Below are positions 22,672 through 35,300 of a stretch of 64,000 bases of DNA, in pieces. How positions within the stretch are numbered: the first letter of the stretch is position 1; every line of letters starts with the position of its first letter. Source of the DNA: Pseudoscleropodium purum (taxonomy: Eukaryota > Streptophyta > Bryopsida > Hypnales > Brachytheciaceae); NCBI GenBank assembly GCA_963969395.1, contig OZ017795.1:24905063-24969062 (forward strand). The letters run 5' to 3'. The notes beneath the pieces are model-generated. The model was given only the letters and a program-made list of their open reading frames with translations. It did no database searches and was not told the origin of the DNA. The position numbers and the translations under genes are program-made.

Positions 22672-25617
22672 AAGATTCTAGAAACAAATAAACAATCCTA
22701 TTCTTTATAACCTTTTATGAAAATTCATAATCCAATAATATATGAAGATATACTACACTTTTTTTTAATGTGGCAAGAACTTAAGACTTCAAGAGACTTC
22801 TATTTTGAATACTTGAAAAATGCACATCTATTATTTTGCATCATATGTTACATGTTTAACATGTCTTCCTCAAATCTTTGAAGTATAAAATTGGAAGACT
22901 AATTTTTGGAGAAGGTGGAGGTTACCATTACTTTTTATTATTAGAATCTTGATTTTTCAATGAATATGAATGTCATAAAATTTGTCTTACTTTCCAATTT
23001 TATTGACTTTGAGACTTTCTAATATTGAAAATTAAAAAGCTAGAAAGCATCTTTTGAAGTTCTATCTTTACTTTTAGTACTAGAGCTTTTCAATGTGTGG
23101 CTAAAAATTCAATTTATATTGTCTATAATCTACAATGCAAACAAGGTTACAAGAATCCCTTATAAGCACATTCATAGACAATTTCAAAACACCTTTAACC
23201 ATTTCATTGTTAGAATGTCATCTTTAGGCTATGTATCATGAATGTTCAATTTTAAAAAAATTATGTTATTCTAATTTTCAAATATTCAAATGATGTTGTA
23301 TCAATATTTTGTGAAAGAAATAGCCAATGCATTTCTATTATATTGGTGGTAGTCATTGGTGCTCCCTAATAATCTTACCAAAGCTTGCCTCTGCTTTTCA
23401 TCATGCAAAAGATGTCTTTGACAAAAGATTTTTATAGTCATCAACGACCAAAAATTATGTTTGAAATAATCAAATGTCGTCTTTGTCATTCATAGTATTT
23501 ATATGGTGACCTGTGATTTTGCCTAAATGTAACAATGGAAACCAAAGATTTGAACAAGCTTACTAAAATGTAGCATGATTCACACTACATATGAAATGTA
23601 TATTATACAATGTTGAAACTATATAATTCAATCTTAAATCATTACTATGTATACAAAATTCAATAATTAAGGACCATCTAACAAGTGTAATAATATTAAA
23701 TCTCCAAAGTCCCTAGACCATTTTTCGTCAAAATCACTCAAAATTGCCATTTTCAGTGCAAATAACAAAAACTTTAAACATTTCTTGCTTTTACATATTC
23801 AACCATAGAATCTTGCACTAAATTAGTATGAAAACGTGTGTTTGGGAGAAATTTCAAAACTTTAACTTTATTGATCACAAAATATAAATGTTTAGAGTGA
23901 AGAAATTTTTTTCATTTGTTCCTAGCCTAACTAGATTATAAGGCTTTAAATTCTTTTAACCCTTAAAAATTTTTGGCCATATTTTGAAGGTGTTTTGAAT
24001 CTCAATTTTGTAAGTTACGTGGGTTGAAGCTCCATGTACAATGAATCATTTTTAGTCCAAATTAAGCATACAATCTTGTAGAAAGCCAAGTTCTTATCAT
24101 CTCTAAAAAGTTTGGTTTCAATCCAAGTTATAGATTGGAAGATTCATAACATAAAAGTGAAGGATACTGTAAGGAAAATAAAAGTCTTAGAATAGTCAAA
24201 ATTGTGCTTTGATGGACTCTTTTGGACACTTAACATTTTAAAAAGTTGGCATCCTATGCTCATTCTTGAAGTAACCAAGTTCCATATACATGAAAACAAT
24301 TTTGTATTTTTAGGACCAAAAATGAGTGAGAAAATGGTCTTACAATAGTGACCACTTTATTATTAAATTTAAAAAATGTTGAGAAAAATAGAAGATTTGT
24401 CACAAAATGTGAGCCAAAATTCAAGATCAAAATATAGGAAAGTGAAGAAAAAACAAAAAAAGACAAACAATAAGAATTTTTTTTTGAAAACTGGCTAAAA
24501 TCCAAGTGCAAAATGTGTATTCCAATGGTAGTTTGTATCTACAAACTGGTTAGAGTTAAAAAAGGATAGGGTAGTGGTGTTGTAGGTCTAATTTACTATT
24601 GGGTGGCTGATTGAAAAAGGTCATGAATGGTTTATGCTAAGAACCATTAGAGTTCCAAGCATCATCATTCTCCAACCACCTCTCTCCCATTCCAAAGGTT
24701 GGGCAATACAATTTTGACCCTGGGTGCTTGTAAAAATATGCCCTAGACACCTCATTGACCATAGTTTCCTAATGTAATGACTCTTTGCTATAGCCCCCAA
24801 AACACCCGTGCTTTGTAAATTTTTGTAAATTCAATAATGACTCTTTTTAAAAATCTGAAAACAACTTTGGGTAGCCAATTTGATTTTCTTGAGGATGAGC
24901 CCAAGTGAAAATGACTTTTACATCCTTGAATTTTAAAATGGTTGTTCTAAAAATGGATTGACCCACCTAGTATTGATGAAAAATTTATTGGTTAATTTAA
25001 ACTGTTTGTTCTACACATTGTAAATTATTATTTTTTATATTGAAGAATTGAGTTGAGAGTTCAAGAAAAAAATTCAAAATAATACCACATAATTTTCATT
25101 CTTTAAAAAATTATTGAGTAAAAAGCAAGTACAAGATAGAAGGAAACACTAAATTTGTTGATAGCCCTAAGACTATAGAATAAAATATACACTAATCCCA
25201 ATAGTGAAATTGTTTTGAAAGCAAACTAAACCATATGCAATTTTAAATTGTAAAAACTGAGTTTAGAAATGGATTCAATACATTATTTTCTCAAAAATTT
25301 GTTAAGATTGCCTTCAAAATAAGAAGCTTCATATTAACTTTCACATCACTTATCCAAATAGAATGAATCAAATCTTTCTACATAGACAAAAATACAATCT
25401 ATGAGAAATTTCAGAAATTATTCATTTCAATTTTTTATGGATTTTTGTGTGACTTGGCCTTGCCTGTTTTGGGCATTTGGTGGTATAACTTTTACCATTT
25501 TTTGGTCAGAGGAAGTAGGAGGAGGTCTAAAGGTTGAGGACAGTTACAGCCCCCCTCATCCTCCATCTATACACCCATTCACATTGGAGACAATGAGGAG
25601 GTCAAGTGATTGAATTA
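22672..25617. other. AT-rich DNA with further decayed TTAA-family fragments
   Basis: At 23696 a TTAA is followed by ATCTCCAAAGTCCC, very like the family terminus. 25140-25230 repeats the CACTAATCCCAATAG segment of copy 4. No second ends could be paired for these, so they are relics. No gene is seen. Confidence 0.5.
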
Positions 25618-25871
25618 TCATTCTATTAAATTAGGTTGTTTGTTTGAATGTTTGTTTTGTTTGTTACATTGTGATCTCTTGGACTATACATCTCCCATTC
25701 ACATGTTTGGTATCGTCATAAAGCCCTCAGCAAGGAGGTGCAAGGCTTGGTTTGGTAGCGTTCCAATCAACACATGAAAATGATTGAATTTTGAAGTTTT
25801 TAGGAATTAAAATAATTAGAAAATTATTTTATATTTTATTTTGACCGTGGCAACGGCACAAGACACACTAA
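25618..25871 (+). mobile_element. Helitron-like short element, isolated copy
   Basis: Starts TCATTCTATTAAATTAGG after an A and ends AGACACACTAA. The core (ACATCTCCCATTCACATG, GGTATCGTCA) matches the 16.5-18.6 kb copies. It is followed by G rather than T. Confidence 0.5.
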
Positions 25872-25890
25872 GCTAGGAGGTTCAAATAGT

Positions 25891-26014
25891 GCTTAGGCTT
25901 TAAAAGCGCCCACCTCCACAAATGTACACTGCATGTACATGTTGTTTTTAGTAGCCTTCAGCAATATACAAATAGTGTACATTTGAGGAGGTGGACGCTT
26001 TTAGAGGCCTATGC
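25891..26014. repeat. Foldback repeat with ~40-bp arms
   Basis: The left arm (25891-25930, GCTTAGGCTTTAAAAGCGCC...) and right arm (25974-26014) are about 90 percent complementary, with a ~45-base loop. Both arms contain the CACCTCC and AAATGTACAC words in inverted form. No clear target duplication, so MITE status is open. It lies 1.15 kb upstream of the CASP-like gene. Confidence 0.75.
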
Positions 26015-27164
26015 CATGTTTACTTCAAATTTTCATAACTAATTCTACAAAGCTCCAAAAAATATGAAACGACTTGGGTTAGATGCTGATTTCACTTGTC
26101 TATCAGGGAAAATATACTGAAAAATATTTGAAGAAGCTACACCTCCTCAAAAATCAGTTCCAGCCCTTAGATGATCGGTTTATGGATCTACTACCTTAGT
26201 CTACAGTAAATAAGAGTACCAAATGCCAGTTGTGGAGTATACAATATAATAAGAATAATTTTGTTTCCGGCGGTAGAAGTTTACTCCGTATCTCCGTAAC
26301 TTATATGGTACTAGCTGCTAGTCAACCATACATGCACCGCCGAGCTTCATAAGAGCTCTTCCAAATCGAGCATGGCGCCAATGCCTTGCACTTGCAAACT
26401 TCAAAGCTTCTAAAGCTTAAAGTTAGTTCTGACCGTCGCTTGCCCTGCACAGTACTAAATTAGAATGTTACATTAGTCGGAGCACTGTCTCATTCAATAA
26501 ATTCTAGCCTTGAAAACTAGCAACAAATAGATTATTCAATCACTCAGTCAGTCGGAGGATTGGAGTCTCGGAGGATCAATACACGGCAAGGTGGGACCGA
26601 TCACGTTGCTTGCCGCTTTTTTAAGTTACAACATGGAAAATACAGACTCCGCAACTTGCACTTGAACGCGTACCGACTGGAGGAGACATGGAAAATACTT
26701 ACCAGTAATTTCTCTTCCTGGTTTTAAAAGGAACGTGCGAAGCCATTTTAGCTAGGCATTCTGGACAGTTGTATTATGATCCCAGCTGTAGAGCGTGGGT
26801 AGCGCAACAGGGGGATTGCTAATATTTAATTGTTTGCTTCGATCTGATTTAGGACGAGGACTCTGGTAACGGGGAAGGATTTGGTGCGGGATTTGTGTCC
26901 CAGTTGACGTACTACAGGAGTACTTAATCAAAGGCCGCAAGTCTCGAGCTCAAATAGAGGTTGGGCTGTGGAAGGGTTGTAGAACTCAAAGGATTCTCTC
27001 TGTCTTGAACGTCGATCAGGGCTTAAGGTTGCGACTTCGGAGAGGAAGTTCAGCTAAAGGTCGATCGGCTTCAAGTTCAGGTTTTAGAATCTAGGTAGAG
27101 GCTTGTGTGTTTTGAGAGAGCGAAACTGCATAAATTAATTAGAGTAATTGTGTAGGCGATCGAG
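26015..27164 (+). promoter_or_regulatory. Upstream region of the CASP-like gene
   Basis: The sequence becomes GC-balanced from about 26280 toward the gene, consistent with promoter and 5' UTR. I cannot fix a transcription start or TATA box. The small minus-strand frame at 26752-26940 has no support. Confidence 0.45.
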
Positions 27165-28260
27165 ATGGCGGAAGGCGGAGCGTGGCGGAGTGATGTATTC
27201 GACAATGGCCGTGACTTCCATCATGGTGAGAAGAAGCAGGCGAGCCCCGTGCAAGGGGTTCCGGCAGGCATGTACAACCCCACGCCTTCCATGCGAAGTG
27301 GCCAGGATGCCGCGTATATGCCGATCGTCTCCATGGCTTTGCGTATTGCCACCATTCTCTTCAGCGCGATAGCTTTTGGGGTCATCGCGTCGAACTCAGG
27401 CACTGGATATGGCATTTGCTCGGATGGCGATGGCAATTGCTATACACTGTGGAGGGCCCTCAACTCCTCAAACATAGCGTAAGTCACATCTGATCTCTCC
27501 GGAACCATGAACTAACATCTCAAGGTTCAAGCTAAAATCGATCGTTTCATGTGCAATGCTTGGTTGGTGAGCATCAGTTGTTCACTGCATATGAAATCTC
27601 CCAGCTACATTCAATATCAAAATACGCAGTGTTCAGAACCTTCCAAAATTGTAAAATGCTCGTCATTTAATTATTTCTCACGGGTTTTTCTTTGCTCTTC
27701 TCGTTGGGTTTAATTTCAGATACCTGTTGTCGATCGACGTCATTGTGTGTTTCTACTCGATCGTGCAACTGGTGCTGTCCGTCGTGAGTGCATGCACCGG
27801 ATCGCCTGTGCTGAAAACACCCAAATCGCCTGCGGCCACAATCACCTTCGTCTTCGACCAGGTGAGAGCCACCTCTTCTACGATATTCTACATGTCAGTC
27901 CGATCCCATTTCCTGTGTAGATCTGTTGCTTTTTCAATCAAGCAAAGTAGAACTAATTAATTTGGTATATACGCACACGGACAAAGCAGATCGACAGAAG
28001 AGAGGGGCAGAGATGTGATAATATGTGACTGGTTGTTTGATCAACAGGGACTGACATACATGCTTATGGCGGGATGTGGAGCGGGAGCGGCAACGGCGGC
28101 TTTCATCAAGAAGGGAGAGTCGGGGGCGTTGTCCTGTGCGGACGGCTTAAGTGTCTTCTGCGACAAGAATTCTGCTTCGGTCGCCATGAGTTTCATCGCT
28201 TTCTTCGCCATAGCTCTGTCTACCGCAATGGCTTACTTCCGTCTCTACAGGATAGCTTGA
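27165..28260 (+). CDS. CASPL: CASP-like protein (four-helix membrane protein of the CASP/MARVEL family)
   Basis: Three exons, 27165-27478, 27720-27861 and 28048-28260, with GT-AG introns of 241 and 186 nt, give an intact 222-residue frame. Four hydrophobic segments are at about residues 54-75, 105-127, 146-168 and 197-217, with cytosolic ends. The diagnostic pair is present: an Arg in helix 1 (MALRIATILF, Arg60) and an Asp in helix 3 (FVFDQ, Asp151). Family members form plasma-membrane scaffolds. CASPs of the Casparian strip recruit lignin-polymerising enzymes, while the role of most CASPL subgroups is less clear. The extracellular loop after helix 3 has two cysteines (SCADGLSVFC). The start is the first Met, with a polar N-terminal tail of normal length. 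I cannot assign the subgroup. Confidence 0.93.
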
Positions 28261-28460
28261 ACTTCCACACGGTCTGATCTAGCTGCCGCCATGTAATGGC
28301 TTACTTCAATCTCTGCAGGATAGCCTGAACTTAGACACTGTCTGTCGCCGTGGCTTACTTTCGTCTCCAAAAGAAATTAAAGCTTAAACAGAGGCGTCAT
28401 TGTACATCTGTCGCCATGACTTACTTCCGTCTCTACAAGATAGCTTCAACTTGTCAAGGA
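28220..28460 (+). repeat. Tandem partial copies of the CASP-like gene's 3' end
   Basis: The last coding stretch (ATGGCTTACTTCCGTCTCTA at 28228, through the stop) recurs with changes at about 28298-28334, 28347-28371 and 28416-28452. Each copy has the 'TTACTT..TCTC' core and most have 'AGGATAGC' followed by a stop-like codon. They lie in the 3' UTR or just beyond. Apparently serial local duplication. Confidence 0.8.
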
Positions 28461-28872
28461 CGGGACGCTCTCCAAGTCCGTCGTCTCCAAATGCAGTGAG
28501 CGGCCGAGAACTAAGTTACTGTAATTCTCTCAAAGTTTCGCAGTTATGTTCAAATGTTCTCATTTATTTGTGCACTGCTCTGGGATTAACTTACCCCTGA
28601 GGAAGCAGTGCTCTCACTTATTATATTGCTGATATAGCAAAATTTAAATATTGACTTGAATCTTTTGATTCGATTTTTTTCTGCTCTGCGGGGAGTTAGT
28701 GTCTGAGTGTCTTTACTCCCAGGCAGTCCAGCCCTTCAATACTTTTTGCACATTGATTTCTTACTTTTATACTGTTCATGCAAATCTAGTACTAGCACAA
28801 CAATATATATACCTTAAATAATTGTTTGTGTTGTTTTGTTTGCACTAACCTTATGCGTCGCTTTTCAGTCCC
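28461..28872. other. Downstream flank of the CASP-like gene
   Basis: Mixed composition changing to AT-rich. No gene seen; probably 3' UTR or terminator DNA. Confidence 0.5.
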
Positions 28873-28876
28873 TTAA

Positions 28877-29777
28877 CCCCTAAAGGACCATTGTCCCTTT
28901 GGGAGACAAATGGGATTTTGGGCAGGTACCTACAAGCTGAAATTTTTTCCTTATTTTTTGAAACTTTTTTCGAAGATGGAAAAATTGATTAGCTTCATGG
29001 GGATATAATTTTTTTTTTCAATTGGTGCCTGGGAACAAAAGTTATGCCCAAATAAGCTCAAAATAGAGGATGGGGGTAGCAAAAAAATTTCAAAAATTTA
29101 TATCCTCATAGATTATATTTTTGTGTACATGTGAAGCTTTGATTCATTCCATTTGGATTTTTTATGAGAAGGTTATGGACAATCTTGTCCTTTGGGCAAT
29201 TAGAGCATCTTTTTGAAAAAGTAACTTTTGGGATTCATTGTATGAGAATGCAATTTTTACAATTTTTCAAAAAAAAATTTCACATGGTCAATCTTTCTTG
29301 TTGGAACAATCTCACCATTGGGATTAGTGCATTTTAATTTCAATTTAGAGATATTAATAATTTAGATTTTCCTTTTATCTTGTACCTACTTCTATTTAAC
29401 AATTTTTTAAAGAATAAAAATTTAGTTTTTTTGAATATTTTGAATTTTCACTAAACTCTCAATTCAATTTCATACTATAAAGATTTAAAGCTCAAAACGC
29501 TATTGTGCAAAAAATTAAAGATAAAAATGCTCAAAGTTAAAAAATCTAGTCCCGCAATGTGCACAAAAAATAATTTTTTCCTCTTTAAACACAAATATCA
29601 TGCAATCAGTGCAGTCATAAATTCTGAAATTTTTTTCACACATTCCCATAATATTTAGATGTAAGATCCTATGGTTAAATGTGAAAAAAAATTATTCTAT
29701 TTGTTATTCACCTTTTGCCATAGAAATGACAATTTTAAGTGTTTTTTGGCAAAAAAAAGGCCTTGGTCCTTTAGGGT
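28877..29777 (+). mobile_element. TTAA-flanked non-coding element (piggyBac-like MITE), copy 5, best-preserved ends
   Basis: A 901-bp element lies between TTAA at 28873-28876 and TTAA at 29778-29781. The left end is CCCCTAAAGGACC and the right end on the other strand is ACCCTAAAGGACC, so 12 of 13 terminal bases match. It is collinear with 9702-10591 throughout. No coding frame. It sits 0.6 kb downstream of the CASP-like gene. Confidence 0.75.
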
Positions 29778-29904
29778 TTAAATAACAACAACAACGTGGG
29801 GTGAGTGAAAAAAGTCACAAAACCATAAAATGTGGGATTTAATATTAGATTATTCTCAGTGAGAAGTGACACAGTTTCAAATCTTCTCAATGAAAATAGG
29901 TAGG

Positions 29905-30495
29905 GTTCACTCTAGTGTAGTTTGTTTGCAAAAGTGAGATCTTTTGAACCTTGCGTCTCCTAATCAAGTTCTTCATACCATTACAAAGTCCTATCTGAGG
30001 AGAAGTGCATGGATTTTGTCTCATGACCTTCTAACTCATGGAAAAAAAAGATATTAAATTTTGGATTTTTTGTGATGTAGAAAATTAGAAAATCATTTTA
30101 TTTTTATTTTCATATATTGTAGCAATAGCACAAGGCACATTGGCCTTCTATATCCAAAATTAGGTTGTTTGTTTTGTTTGTTATGGTGACATCTTTAGAA
30201 TCATGTGTATCCTTGTTGGAAAGCTCTCTACGATAAGGGTGCATGGACTTTATTTTCTGGCAATTGGAAGTATAGTGTGAGAATTATGGATTTTTGAGTT
30301 ATTTTTGGATTTTAGATTATTCTAAATTATGGATATTTTGGATTGTGCATTACTCAGTCACATTTTTGATACATTTAGAAAGCTCTCTCCAAAGAAGGGG
30401 TGCACAAACTTTGTTTCATGGCATTTGGACATACAATGTGAAAATTATGACTAAATCATGACAAAAATTAGGCCAATGACACAAGGCTATACTAG
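29905..30495 (+). mobile_element. Cluster of two or three decayed Helitron-like units
   Basis: 29905-30149 and 30150-30300 carry the core words TGTTTGTTTTGTTTGTTA, GTGCATGGA and GGAAAGCTC in the same order as the 16.5 kb units. They abut as GCACATTGG|CCTTCTATAT, the same junction arrangement as the tandem pair at 16770. A third fragment ends ATACTAG at about 30495. All are more diverged than the other copies. Confidence 0.45.
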
Positions 30496-31527
30496 ACTAT
30501 TGTATTTGGAAGAAAAAAAATATGGCACTTTTTAGTAGATTGCAAGTAGTGAGGTTTCGGTTGAAGTGTGGTTGGTCTTCAAAACATTTGTCTCAATTTG
30601 GGATGAATAAGTATTAGATAACCAATGAGCCGCACTAGCGGTGAATTGGTTATTATACATAATTTGTTGTACATTTTTCAATCACAACCTTAGATCTTCA
30701 TGATCTAAGGGTGTAGGAAGCACGTTGAAAGGAAAGAAGGTTAAGAATTGCAACTTCTAATGGCAATGGTGACAAGTTGCCAATAGAACAGTGGCACATT
30801 AGCATTGAAAAGTCAACAATTGGTTATGTGCATGGATGAGAGTATATAAGTAATATAATAATTGACAATAATTAATTTATTATTGGTAATGAAGAAAGAT
30901 TAACTTTAAAAGTTTCAACTACTATTGTGGATGAATGGGAAGTCATTTGGACAAACTACATTGCCCATTTGTATATCTCAATTCAACATCCAAAATATAG
31001 AAATTTGAGTGTTTAGAGCCGTAGGGGCTTAATGTCCCAAATGAATTTTTGGTTAAATTTTTTTGAAGATGTTTTATAGAATTGATTTTTTAAAATTGAA
31101 TTACTTGGTATTGACATATGAAAAAAAAGGTTAAAGTAGATTTTAAATTTTGAATTATTAAGTTATTGTTTAATTTTTATTAAACTATCATGCTATTATG
31201 AATGATTATAAATATAAATTTGAAGCTTAAAATTCATAGTTTAGGCTTCTATAATTTAATGCATTCTATACAAGGACAATGAAATTGTAAACTTGAAAAT
31301 TGAGACTTATGATTTTTCAAAACGTTATAATTTCATGGCAAATATCCTATAGAAAATGTACATCCATTCATTATTAGACTTCCATTTTCCCTCAAGTCTT
31401 AAGCCCCGAAAGATGAGATCAATTATCAAGCTAATTACATTTAAAAATAGGGTGCATTCATCATTTCTACATTAATCCTATGAAAGTTATCCATTGACCA
31501 CTTTTTGGTCTTTGTAGTGATTCATAG
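30496..31527. other. AT-rich intergenic DNA, no gene
   Basis: No supported open frame. TTAA-adjacent GGGGC words at 31022-31031 and 31399-31407 may be further element ends, unpaired. Confidence 0.4.
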
Positions 31528-31531
31528 TTAA

Positions 31532-32387
31532 CTCCTACATGACTTAGGCCATTTTTTTTGGGTCAAAAACCACTCAAAATTGCCACTTCTAGTCTTCTAC
31601 TATATAGTCATATGAGAAAATAGAAAAAAATATTTAGATTTTAATTTTAAAGTCTTATACTTTGTTTGTCTCAAATCAAGTATGTGCTAAAACTTTCATG
31701 AAGTTTGACCTTACAAAATGGAAGATATTAGCATTCAAAGTTGGAAAGAATTTTTTTTTAATGTAGACATAAAATATGAGATGACTTTGATTACCATTTG
31801 TGAAAAATAAAAAAATTGAACTACAGACTTTGAATCAAAATACTTTATGTTGAAAATTTGAGTTGAAACTCTAAGAATTTTTATTTAAAAAAGAAATAGA
31901 TAATTTTAATTCGTAAAAAATTGTTAACTAAATAATCTCAATGTTGAGGTTGCTCTTGATTGAAGCAAACTTAACCGTGTCAAATAATGTTTTTGAAAAA
32001 TTGTGATAATTGCATTCAAAATGAATCTTGTAAGCATTGTTTTAAAAAAAATGCTTAGATTGCTTGAAAAACAAGATTGTCTATAACTTTATCATCATTG
32101 GTCCAAATAGAATGAATCTAAGCTTCACATGTTTAAAAATATAGATTATTTGAGAAAAAAATTACCAAATTTTATTTTGCCTTTTTGTATTGTTTGCTTA
32201 CCTTTGTTTTTGGTTTAAGGTAGTATAATTTTTGCTTTGGGGTACTAATTGAAACAAGCATTGTATTCCTAAAAAGTTGATGTGTTGTCCTATTTTTTTT
32301 TAAATTCAAAAAATCACAATGAAATTATTATAGGCAACTATCCAAATTTCCTAAAGCCCTTCAAAGGGACTTCTAGACGTGAACGAG
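31532..32387 (-). mobile_element. TTAA-flanked non-coding element (piggyBac-like MITE), copy 6, poorly preserved ends
   Basis: An 856-bp block lies between TTAA at 31528-31531 and TTAA at 32388-32391. Its interior resembles copy 4 (AACCACTCAAAATTGCCA near the left end, AAAGGGACTTCT near the right). The terminal inverted repeats are weak. A further fragment of the same kind starts directly at 32392. Confidence 0.45.
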
Positions 32388-32391
32388 TTAA

Positions 32392-32886
32392 CTTTGAGGA
32401 GGATCCAAGGCCATTTTATTGGTTAAAAAACACTCAAAATTTCCATTTCCAATGCAAAGTGAAAAATTCTAAACATTTGATTTTGGAGGCATATTCAACT
32501 ATAAAATCTTAAACTAGATTTGTATAAAAATGTGTGAAAGAAATTAAATTTTTTTTGACCTAGTAAATTGCAAGATATTAGCATTTAAAGTGAAGAAAAA
32601 GAGATTTTCTTGCAACTTGTAGTAGATTATAAGACTCTGAATCCTCATATTTTTATTTTTTTGCACTAATGATTTTGAATTGAAAATATTATATGTTAAA
32701 TAATTGAAATGAGGGTATTAAAAAAGAGTCTTAAGAAAAATAAAACGATTTTTAATATGCCAAAATCATTTAAGTAGAAGTACATACTCAATTAAAGGAG
32801 ATTGAATCCTTCACCTCTAAATGCCTAGTTGACCATACATGGTTGATTTGAAATTTCAGGCTCATTTTGGTATAGGTAGTTAACCT
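32392..32886. other. Fragment of the same TTAA family, unbounded
   Basis: Begins after the TTAA at 32388 with a segment (AACACTCAAAATTTCCATTT) parallel to that near 31570. No second end found. Confidence 0.4.
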
Positions 32887-35300
32887 TTGGATGTCACGAA
32901 GGCCCTCTATGGCCGTATCATCAATATTTTTACGTATTTGAGCATCTTAGTGCCTGAATTAGGGTTCTGCACTAAGAATAAAGTCAGAGTGGTTTCGAAT
33001 GCACGTCGAATGCGGGATTTTGCGACTCCAAAATTGCACCATAGCGTTATGTGTGGAGGCAAATACGACATTAGGGCTACAAAGCCTGTCTATAGTCGAT
33101 GCCACTGTACTTGAGCAAGCAACGGGTTGCTAGTATGAGGACATGGCTATCTATACTAGACACATGAGGTGGGAGAAGTGGAATTCTTGTGGGAGATGGT
33201 GGCCTCGAATTTTGCAAGAACAAAAGTGAGCCACATCGAAGAATGAGCACCATTTGGGCATTCTGGAGGGGACTATATAGTGCGAATTCCATCAACACGA
33301 GTCGTAGCGGACCAATTCAATTGTAGTGGGAGGGATTACAATTTGTGAAGGGAGATCAGTTTTGCCCATGACAGAGGACAACACGATGATTCAAGTCACT
33401 AGAAGTGGATAGAGTGGCGGCTTCACTTTTGTGATAATCATCAGAAGTTATGAAGGGTGGTTTTAAAAGGGCAAGGTGAGTAGTGGGGGACCAAGAAGTA
33501 CACATTTAGTTGCAACAATGCTCTAGCCGAGTGCACCTACACATTTAGAACAAGAAGCAACAATTTTGAGACACTAGGTATAGATGCATGGTGCAAATTC
33601 TTGGCAAGTGCATCGAATTTTGGCTCTTTTGGACGTCCAATTGCTTTGCAGTATTGTTTCTTTCCTACATACTCAAAGCAAAGTAGGGACTTCGAAGTAT
33701 TTATGGCTGCACTTCTTATTCCATTAGCACATTCAACATATCTTAAGGTGGATGATGCGAAGAGAAGAAAGCGACCCGGAAGGTTTTGGCACCAACATGA
33801 ATTGGATCATTAGGAAAACCCTATTTTCCAAGCTACAAATTGTGCACCATGGTGAGATTGAGGTTGGAGGCAAAGAAGAGTGGCATGCATCATCAAGTGT
33901 AGGACGACAGAGGGGAGACTTCGGTGGACACTATAGTGTGGACAACGAAGCTCAGTCTACTTTACTTCCACGAGAGGGAAGTGATGATGCCTCTATGGAT
34001 CCTTAATGACTAGGAGCCGGAAGCCCCACAGCTACTAAATCTCCATGTCTTGCCAATAGTGAATCTCATGCCTACCATTGGAGACGGTCTCCTATTCAAG
34101 AGCCAAGAGATGTCGTTCACGCCACCATGGAGCTTGCATTCCCTATGCTACACTTGGGAATGCATGAGTCCAATCCATTGCAGAGCATCAAGTATGTTTG
34201 TCTTACACTTGGAACCAACCTCCCAACCATCGTCCATGTCTCGGGATCCCTCCTATTTCCTCTTCAATTGCAAACAATTACTGGAAAAGCTTCATCGAAA
34301 ATTGAGCCGTAGTCAAAGAGGAGAAGGTAGAGTAAAGAGGTGGTTGGAGGACGAGGTAGTACATAATGCGCTATAGGGACAATGCTCTGAGGTCCATCGT
34401 CATATGAAATCCCATTCAGTGGGTACAACACGAGGTCGGCCTATTGGTTGACATCGCCCAACAACAATAGCAAGTGGGCCTCAAAGACATGTGCCAATGG
34501 CACTAGAAGGGTGTCTCCCTCCCAATTTTAGCCACAATCTCAGTCCAATTACCTTATGGCTTCGACATGCACTTTGAGGGGTTTCAATTGTGGAAGATTA
34601 TAGGCAGCCACAAGACATGGGGATCACTTCATATGACCATGATTCTTTCTTCATGCCAAGGGCCAATCTACCAATAGTTTTGATTCTAGACCCTATATTC
34701 TCACCTAGTGACCATGGAATTCAAGATGACGGCCCCATTGACGAAACATTGCATGTGTTTGTTGATACTACAACATTGGAACTCAATCTAGGGCTAGTTG
34801 GGGACACAGATGGAACGAAGGGAGTTGCCACTTCTCGATTCTACCATCACATTATTGGCTCTCTAATGTTTTTGGTGGATTTTGGCAAGGGCATTGGAGA
34901 AAGATTTGTCTGTGTCAGTGATACGAAGGTTAGTGTGGAGAGGCCATTTGGTGATATAGTGTGAGTGCTTTTTAGCAATACACATGGCACTTCAAGAGAT
35001 GGTGAAGGACCATTAGAGCCCCCTCTTCCAAAAGCATCTAACAATGATCCTGATTGGTTGAGAGACTATGCTGATCTTTTCTCTAATAAAGCAACCCGTG
35101 AGACTACCGATGGTGAAGAGGGTTTGTCGTTTGATGAACATCCTCTACAGAAGCTCAAGCTATACATTTTGGAAGAGGACATCTTCAACTAGACTTTTGA
35201 GGAAATATTTGCAAATGATCAATGGCATGAACAAACTGTGGGAGCACGGAAACTCAAACCGGATAAGTTAGTCTAGAATTAGGATTAGATAGAATTGCAA
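32887..35300 (+). pseudogene. Block of broken, unrecognised open frames
   Basis: The base composition rises above the surrounding repeats, and plus-strand open stretches succeed one another (32887-33114, 33601-33813, 33752-34006, 34050-34376, 34590-34964, 34965-35192) with stops and frame changes between them. The 34590-34964 and 34965-35192 stretches share a frame, separated by one TGA. Residue composition looks protein-like (for example ILDPIFSPSDHGIQDDGPID), but I recognise no family. A decayed mobile-element gene is the likeliest explanation. Confidence 0.35.

Noticed and set aside
28400..28600. Possible extra exon after the CASP-like gene
   Set aside because: The similarity is a duplicate of the gene's 3' end with altered codons; the gene already ends properly at 28260.
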